Shown: one piece after another, positions 56,901 through 64,000 of the stretch
Numbering within the stretch: position 1 is the stretch's first letter
How the letters are laid out: each line of letters starts with the position of its first letter
Origin: Vitis vinifera
Taxonomy: Eukaryota > Streptophyta > Magnoliopsida > Vitales > Vitaceae
Direction: 5' to 3'
Assembly (NCBI RefSeq): GCF_030704535.1
Contig: NC_081818.1
Coordinates: forward strand, 4,724,501 to 4,788,500
DNA: 64,000 bases
Translations under genes and position numbers: made by a program
The notes under the pieces: generated by a model
The model's database searches: none
Told to the model about the DNA's origin: nothing
What the model saw: the letters and a program-made list of their open reading frames with translations, nothing else

Positions 56901-59305
56901 TTGAAAAGTTATTTTAAAGGATTTTAAAATATTTTCCTTAACTTTATTTTAGATAAAATGTTGTCTAGATTTTTACTTTTCAAGTATTTAAGAAAATTTC
57001 TTATTATAATAATCTTTAATTAGAATAATAAATAATTTTTGGGGATATTCAAGACGGATATTTTATAGATGTTACTAAAAGTTATGTTTTTGGTAATTTT
57101 TTGGGAAATCTTATATGTATAAATTTTCTTGAAATTACTTTCCAAATAAATATATTTATTTAAATTGGAAAGTGCATGAAATAAGGAAAGTTTTAGTTTT
57201 TGGAAAGATTTTTTTGAAATAGGTTAAAAACAATTTTTCCTTTTATAAAATTATTCTTAAAGATTTTGTTCTAAAAATCCTCTCAAAATATATTTCAAAA
57301 TTTTAAAAATCAAAGTTTCCTTGAAGGAAAAATACTCTTGTTTTATAAATATTAAATACCATATTTTATTTATTGCACAAGATTCTAATTTAAGAGAATA
57401 AATATCATTTTAGAGAGCTTCTTGATAAATAATTTATAATTAAGAAAGTTGCTAAAAACAATATTACTAAAAATTAAGATTTAGGTAATTTTAATTGAAT
57501 AAATTATTATAAAAATAAGATTCCAAATTTGGAATATTTATTAAACAGGAAAGGAGTAGCAGTAAGCAAAGTAAATCTTATGAAAAAGAAATTTTGAATT
57601 TTGAGAAGCTAAAGTTCATTTTTCAAATTATTATCGAGGATTTTAAAATATTTTCCTTAAATTTATTTTATGGGAATCCTTGAATTAAATATTGCTCTTA
57701 TGGGATAAGGTGCTTGAAACACCTATGATCTAGTAAGGTAACACCCAAAGAGAGGAGGAAGGGAGTAGAAATGGTTATTTTCAAAGATTTTAATATAAAA
57801 ATTGAGATTTTTAATTCAATTGATTCCTTTGAGAAAATAGAAAATATTAAAAGTAATCAAACACATGTAAAACAAAGTATTTTTTACATGAAAAACCTTC
57901 ACACAATGCGCGGAGATAAAAAATCATGAGATTAGAGATCGTAGAACTATAATCCATAAAATATGAAGAAGAGGTATATAGATTTATATGGCAATCGCTA
58001 CTCTCTAATACTTACACCCCATAATTTATACTTAATCTTACATCCGCAACGCAACACCATTGTGCTCCTTAGTAGACTCCTCAACACCTTAAAAGGATGT
58101 GAATTTCTCTCACAAACCTAAGAATAAGAATTACATACTTTTTGAGAGTTTTGAGTTAAGTGCAAAGAATAATGACATACAAAATTAGGTGCATTTAATT
58201 TTTTAAGAACATTTCCTATAGGCAAAAATTTAGAAAGATTTTGAAAAAGAAATTTAATTATTTTCCAAATTCTTGAAAAGATTTTCCTTTTTAAATTCTC
58301 AATTTAAAATTCTTTTCCAAATTAATTTTATTATTTGAAAATATTTTTCTTTTTAAATTCTCAATTTTAAATCCTCAATTTAAATTTTCCTTTCAAATTG
58401 TTTTTATAATTTGGAAACAATTTTCTTTTAAAATTCTCAATTTTAAATTCCTTTTAAATGAATTTTATTTCTAATTTTCATAGGTCTACTGTATACTTTT
58501 TATGTCATTAGTCTTAAATAACTCAACCATATTTGTTTAATCCAGACTTGATTCTACACCAATCTTGAATCTTCAAATGAATATAAATTATAGGAAAATA
58601 CACAAAGTTCTAAAATAAGATGAATGAAACAAAATTGTTATCTTATTCTAAATAGCTTAATACACTAATAGTGTTTTCAAATTTTAAAAAATTTCATAAA
58701 TTGGAAGTTTCTTTATTATATTAGAATTTTCAATTTAGAAAATAAATATCTTAGAAATTTTCATAAGAGATAAGTTATCACTAAAAGACATTACTAAAAA
58801 GAAGTTTACAGAAACTTAGAGAGCTTTTGATTGTACTTTTACTTGAAGTGTTATGTGAAAGTGATTTTTCTAAAAGTGCTTTTAGGATAATCATCTATCA
58901 AGTGTTTCTTCAAAAAACACTACAAATGATTTTTCAACATTACAAGTAATTTTTAAAACTTTTAAAAGTGTTTTTTAAATTTATCAAACACCTAATTTTT
59001 CTCTAAAAACTCTTTTTACGTTAAAAGTGTTTTATAAACATTTCTCGAATAAGATATTTATTAGATTGGAATTTTGTAAAGAAAAAAAATTTTATAAAAG
59101 TAGATTTTAAAATTTTGAAAGTAGTTTTCTTATCAAATTATTATTTTTTGAATAAAAAGCTCTAATGAAAATTTTAATTTTTTTAAGAATACATTCTCTT
59201 ATTACAATATGTTTCCAATTAAGAAGTAAATATTTTTTTAAATTTTCATAAAAGATAATTTATTCATCAACGTAATTACTAAAGTTTTAGAATCTCTTAA
59301 TTAAA
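56901..59305. other. AT-rich repeat-derived DNA
   Basis: No gene. 57.7-58.15 kb carries a more balanced block (ACACCCAAAGAGAGGAGGAA, CTCCTTAGTAGACTCCTCAA) that resembles in style the block at 1.24-1.86 kb and may be the same LTR family. 58.3-58.45 kb repeats TTTAAATTCTCAATTTTAAA several times. 58.8-59.05 kb has the AAAGTGATTTTT/AAAAGTGTTTT theme of a hAT-type MITE. Confidence 0.4.
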
Positions 59306-59422
59306 AGTGTGTTTGACAATGATTTTGGGAAGTGTTTCTAATATTTTTAATGTTTGAAAAATAAATATTTTCAAGTGTTGAAAAGGTTAAAAACACTTCT
59401 CATAATCACTGCCAAATGCACT
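59306..59422. mobile_element. Small MITE (~117 bp)
   Basis: The left end AGTGTGTTTGACAATGATTT and the right end in reverse complement AGTGCATTTGGCAGTGATTA run on as an inverted repeat through GGGAAGTGTTT / GAGAAGTGTTT. The element is almost all inverted repeat. No clear target duplication. Confidence 0.7.
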
Positions 59423-60594
59423 CTAACTCAAAATATTAAGTGGGAGATGTCATAGGCAAACCCATTGCTTCCACAATCAAATCCATCTTGATTTGGGTCA
59501 TTACCACTCCAAAAATGGATTGATCCAATGAATTAAAGGATATGGACTTTCGCCATCATCTTAAAACCCATTTTGATTTTGGGTTATTACCACTCCAATG
59601 ATAGGTTGGGCTAAAGTATCATAGAATGTGAATTTTCTTAAGGATAAAACTAGATATGTTAGTAGTGGGAGCAATGACCCTAAATGTCAAAGATTTTGGT
59701 TATACATTTAACTTAAAATATGAAAATAACTTACCCAATGTAGGGGCTTTCAAGGACTAAGGGCTAAATTAAAAGGTATATTAATCTTGCCTTAGGAACT
59801 CTCTAAGTTTAAGGTAGGAAGATCAATGTGAGAGGGGGTTTCTATCTAGTATTAGAATCGTGATTTACCTAACGTTGACTTGATGCTTATTATACTAGGA
59901 TACCTTGTCATGCCTTAAAACCCACTCCAAGGGCATGACGGTCATTTCACATCTCAAACCCAAATGCTCAAAGTGGAAACGACACAAACATTCGTATTGT
60001 AATTGGAAATTTACCAATTACCAAATTCCTGTTTAGAGTAGTAGGACAAAATTCTAAAATATCCAAATATCAACTTTTAAAAAAACTAACACATCAACCA
60101 GAGTGTTATTGTCAAAATAACTCCAAATTCAAATAATTTAAATGAAAAATAAATTTTAACATCAAAACAATGTCCAAAATAAAGTTTGAACCAAAATCCT
60201 AACAAAGAAAAATTTCCCCAGCCTAGCCATCACTCCTCGCCCGAACTAAGAGTACCTGAAAAAATTATCAACGAAGGGGCATGAACTTAAAGCTCAATAA
60301 GGAACATCAATGCAGTTTCATGGATCAAACATTTTCAATCATGTTTGCAAATAAGAGATATAACATATACTTATTTTCATAAAAAACTTTTGAGTTCAAA
60401 AAACTAATATATTCAAACTTTTCAACAAATTTTCTCATATCCATTTCAAAACAATTTCTCATCAAAACCAAATCAAATGCATTCAAAATATCTTACTCTG
60501 GTTATCAAATAACAAATGGTGTCCAGTTAGGTGGGACTTTACAAATGAGTGGCTAGTTTCAAATTTGTTCCATTTAAGGTGAACAAAACCAAAA
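59423..60594. other. Repeat-derived spacer
   Basis: No gene. ATTTGGGTCATTACCACTCC (about 59493) recurs as TTTTGGGTTATTACCACTCC (about 59577) with matching flanks, an imperfect 85-bp duplication. Confidence 0.45.
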
Positions 60595-60738
60595 GTCAAC
60601 AATTATAACCCGTTGACTAGGGCCATAAGGTCAACTATTATAACCCGTTGACTAGGGCCATATAATATCAACTATTATAACCCGTTGATTAAGGCCATAG
60701 AAATGTCAACAATTATAACCCGTTGACTAGGGCCATAG
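60595..60738. repeat. Four-unit 35-38-bp tandem repeat with internal dyad
   Basis: Units begin at 60595, 60630, 60667 and 60705. Each holds (G/A)TCAAC(A/T)ATTATAACCC followed by GTTGA(C/T)T and A(G/A)GGCCATA. GTCAAC and GTTGAC are mutual reverse complements, so most units can form a small stem. Confidence 0.93.
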
Positions 60739-62462
60739 CAACCAAAGTCAAACACTTTATTTCATTAATTCAAACTTACAAAACAAAATATCATATCTCC
60801 AAAATTTTTCACTTTTCATAAATAAACAAAGAAGATTCTCAAATATACTTTCCATACAAAACACATATTTGATCCATGCAAAAAGATAAAAATAATATTT
60901 TTACACTTTTCAAAATACAATATAAAACGGAAATTATTTTCTTTTGTAAAAATCTGCATTAATTTCCCTTACCTTGAAGAAGTACTCAAAATCTTGAAAT
61001 ATTTAACTCTGAAGAATTTCTTCTCACCTAACATAATATCATACACAATATTGATTATTGATTATTTATCTATATATATATTTGACAATCTTAAAAATAT
61101 TTTGTTTAGTATTAGGATCCTAATTAATTTCTTATTACCATTCAATATTATTTTCAACTTCCTAAACAATAATAAATTAATTTAGTGAGTTTCCAAATTA
61201 TTGTAAAATTCATTTTCTTTTCTAATCTTACTCTCACTATTTATTTCTTTTTTTTTTCTAACTTATCTAAAATAAATCTTTTAAGAATATTTATTTGCAT
61301 TAAACTATTATTACTATTATTTAAATCTCCTACCGAAACTTAACAAATACCCCATGCAATTTTTTTTTTTTCAACATGTCAAATCCTTCCTACGCTTCTT
61401 TCATCATTTTTTTTCCCTCTCTAAAGTCAAAACTTTTAACCTCCATGCTCACAATTTTATGTAATTTTCACATCCAAAACTATATAAATTTTTTTTATTT
61501 TTTATTTTTTTATCTAGATCTATTCGTTTGAGTAATAAAAATTTATTGATCTCCATTAATAAATCAAACTATGTTCATAAATTTTTAATCTTTTTGACCT
61601 AGAAATTAATTAAACGAACTCTAATCAAAATTGAGATATTCCAAAGAATATCTAAAGTGTTTAAAACTAATTAACGAATATAAAATATTAATTTAAAGAT
61701 TAAAAATCTTACTTGAAAAATTGATCTTCAAACCCTAAACCTTCAACCCTATGCTCTCTGATATTTCTGATATCTGTGTAAAAGCGTTTTTTGAATAGAG
61801 AATATAGGAAATATATAATTTATATATAGGGTTTTAAATACAAAAAGACATTTTTACCCTTATTAAATTACTTTAATTAATTAATAATTTCTAAATTACA
61901 ATTTTACCCCTACATTGGGTTTGGGGCAGTACATTCTCCCCTCCTTAACATAAGTTTAGTCCTCTAAACTTGACATACATGAGTCTTGAAATAAATGAAA
62001 ATGTTTTTCTCTTATCTCTTCATCTACTTCTTAAGTGACCTCTCGAATACTAAAATTGCTTCACTGTACCTTTATCAGTAGAACATAATATGTTTTCCAT
62101 CTCGTACCACATAGGCATAAAGCCCTTAACAACCTTTCCTAAGCAAGGAACTAGCCCATAAAGCTAAGATCATACACAATGGTCTAATCACATGTTTTCC
62201 CTCTAAATCCAACCTTACCAGAAATGTGGAAAGTCACACTTTTCCTAAAACAATCAACATAGACATATCAGAAAGCTAACAAATCTATCATCAACATAGA
62301 CACTTTTCCTAAGTCAATTGACATTTTTCTATAACGAATCATCACAAGACAACCTCCAAACATTATAACTTAGATTAAATGAAACCAAAACTTAAACTAA
62401 TGCGTCACTCATCTATCCCCAATCTAAATCGATTCAAGTTCCCAACAAGATCATAACCTAGT
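60739..62462. other. Likely internal region of a retroelement, no ORF
   Basis: AT-rich, with a block GGGGCAGTACATTCTCCCCT at about 61924-61943 and flanking text of a type common in plant LTR elements. No recognisable protein in six frames beyond chance ORFs. It lies on the internal side of the primer-binding site at 62463-62474. Confidence 0.35.
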
Positions 62463-62474
62463 GCTCTGATACCA
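62463..62474 (-). other. Retrotransposon primer-binding site
   Basis: On the minus strand TGGTATCAGAGC is an exact match to the plant initiator Met-tRNA primer site, two bases after the LTR end at 62477. Confidence 0.8.
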
Positions 62475-62476
62475 TT

Positions 62477-62625
62477 TGTAACGACCCGCACCCAACCATG
62501 TAAATATTGTCCACTTTGGGCCCAAGGGGGCCCTCACGGCTTTAAAACGCGTCTACTTGGTTAAAAAGAGCCTCTATATATATAGCGCCAAGAACATTCT
62601 CCCATATCCGATATGGGACATCGCA
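62477..62625 (-). repeat. Short LTR (~149 bp)
   Basis: On the minus strand it begins TGCGATGTCCCATATCGG and ends GGGTCGTTACA, giving TG...CA ends. It contains a TATATATATAGAGGC promoter-like stretch and a CGTGAGGGCCCCCTTGGGCC segment. The size and the adjacent primer site fit a small LTR element. The partner LTR was not found in the window. Confidence 0.65.
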
Positions 62626-64000
62626 TACCTAGTAAAGGATATGTAGTTTTAAGAGCTCTACATGAGTTATATATTGTTTCCTTTGAGTGCTCAATGTTTA
62701 ATGCATGGTTTATTTTTTGTTATATATATCATGTTGCTTAATTATTATCATTCTCGTCATTCTCATCCTCATGGCTAATTAATGACCAAGCCTAATTGTA
62801 TGGGTTAGAAAGTAATCTAGATATAGTAAGCAATAGTAGAAAAGCTAAAATAGGCAACATTTAGAGCTAATTATTCATTTTGGATAATCTTAGTAGAAAG
62901 AAAAAGAAATGTATCAAATGTGGCGTAATTAATATGGATCAAAGACCACGTATCTCATACTTGGGTGTTTGGATAATGTGTTGCAATAGCAACACATATC
63001 TATTACCATATTTTATAACATTCTCTTTCGTTTACAAGGAATATTTGGTGAAAAGAACATGTCATCTAGACAAGTTGCCTTTACGACTATTATGAACACA
63101 AGGTTTGTGTGATCTTAAATATCTCACAAGATTTCTTTAAGATGGCTTAGAGGTTTCTTAAAGATTAGAAGGGTGTTCATATGAGAATTAAGGGTTATCC
63201 TATTAAGAAGAAGAAGAATAACAATAAATAAGGAAAGTTTAAGAAAGAGATGGAAAGCGCAAGCTTAAAGGCAAGTGATTCTTTTATGACTCTTTGATTA
63301 GAGTCACAAATTGTGCTTTAATGGCACAATTAGAGAGCAAATTATGTGATAAAAATGTTTAACTCATCCCACTTAACTCAAATTATTTCTAAGACCTTAG
63401 CCATAAGTTTAACTTATATCTTGAGCTAAAATCTAAGTTAAAAGATGAAAATGATAGAAGTTACAAGAACTTCTCTCACCCATGATAGTGAAGTAGTTTA
63501 ATGTGCATACAAGGAGTTCTAAGAGTTCTTAAGCATGATGAAAGCTACAACAAATGAAAATGGAATAATTTATAACATGAAAGATGAGAAATGAAGATCA
63601 TGAAAAGAGTTGGAGAGCAAGTAAATATGATGAAAAAGGTTGGAGGCCATAGCTTAAAGTTCATACTTGGGATTTGGAATTCAAAATTTGGCATAAGTAC
63701 ATACCTTCATGTTAATGTGAATTTTGAAAGACTTTACAAGATTAATTTTGAGGAAACTATAATCATTTCAAAGCTTAGAAGTCAAGAGTCCAATGCTTTA
63801 AACGATATACAAATCGAAATTGAAACAAAGAAGTTATGACCATTTGAAGGCAATTAGGTGGAGTTGAAGGACTATTTTGAAATTAAAGTGGTGATTTTAA
63901 AAAATTTAACTTATGATTTCAAAATGACTCTAATTTTGAAATACATTACTGCCACTTCAGGATTTCACCTTCTCCACCTTGGGAATTGTGTTTTAAGCAC
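62626..64000. other. Unrecognised sequence to the right edge
   Basis: No recognised gene. Two open stretches (62880-63095, 63591-63839) encode Lys/Ile-rich peptides without domains. The last ~170 bp resembles the balanced-composition text of LTRs, but nothing can be paired with it here. Confidence 0.3.

Noticed and set aside
60994..63839. Several 60-80-codon ORFs near the right edge
   Set aside because: Low-complexity Lys/Ile/Asn/Phe-rich translations of AT-rich DNA, no motifs.

Overview
This is a plant nuclear window, from a eudicot and most likely a grapevine (Vitis) or close relative. The evidence is multi-intron genes with plant-specific domains (a BONZAI-type copine, a DCD-domain protein, a J-protein with DUF3444 domains), an RPS2/RPS5-like NBS-LRR fragment, plant Ty1-copia elements primed by initiator Met-tRNA, and very AT-rich intergenic DNA. 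The species assignment is inference.

Layout. 1-2668: minus-strand Copia element running off the left edge; its 5' LTR abuts a broken NBS-LRR gene (2669-3752, plus). 3.8-5.2 kb: degenerate ~195-bp tandem array. 6256-16275: a complete 16-exon BON3-like copine (minus) with two GC-AG introns and a SINE in intron 4. 16645-22471: long-inverted-repeat element split by an old full-length Copia with intact 5-bp target duplication (16847-21659). 22.5-31.6 kb: AT-rich DNA with no supported gene. 31646-33698: three-exon DCD-domain gene (minus) whose probable 4.7-kb 5'-UTR intron holds a 1.6-kb tandem duplication. 39261-40926: uL18-family gene (minus). 43107-43178: tRNA-Pro(AGG). 47456-50965: single-exon-CDS J-protein with two DUF3444 domains (minus), with a probable 5'-UTR exon near 53.1 kb. 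53.5-64 kb: repeats only, including a six-unit ~300-bp tandem array built from a Copia primer-binding-site/gag-leader segment, MITEs, a palindromic short tandem repeat and an LTR of another family.

All four intact protein-coding genes lie on the minus strand. They are unrelated housekeeping or signalling genes with no operon-like logic. The most distinctive content is structural: transposons nested in transposons, transition-only decay of a Copia reading frame, GC-AG splice sites, and the tandem amplification of a retrotransposon leader in which one unit carries a MITE while its sister units preserve the empty site. I did not find a convincing new enzymatic or defence system.
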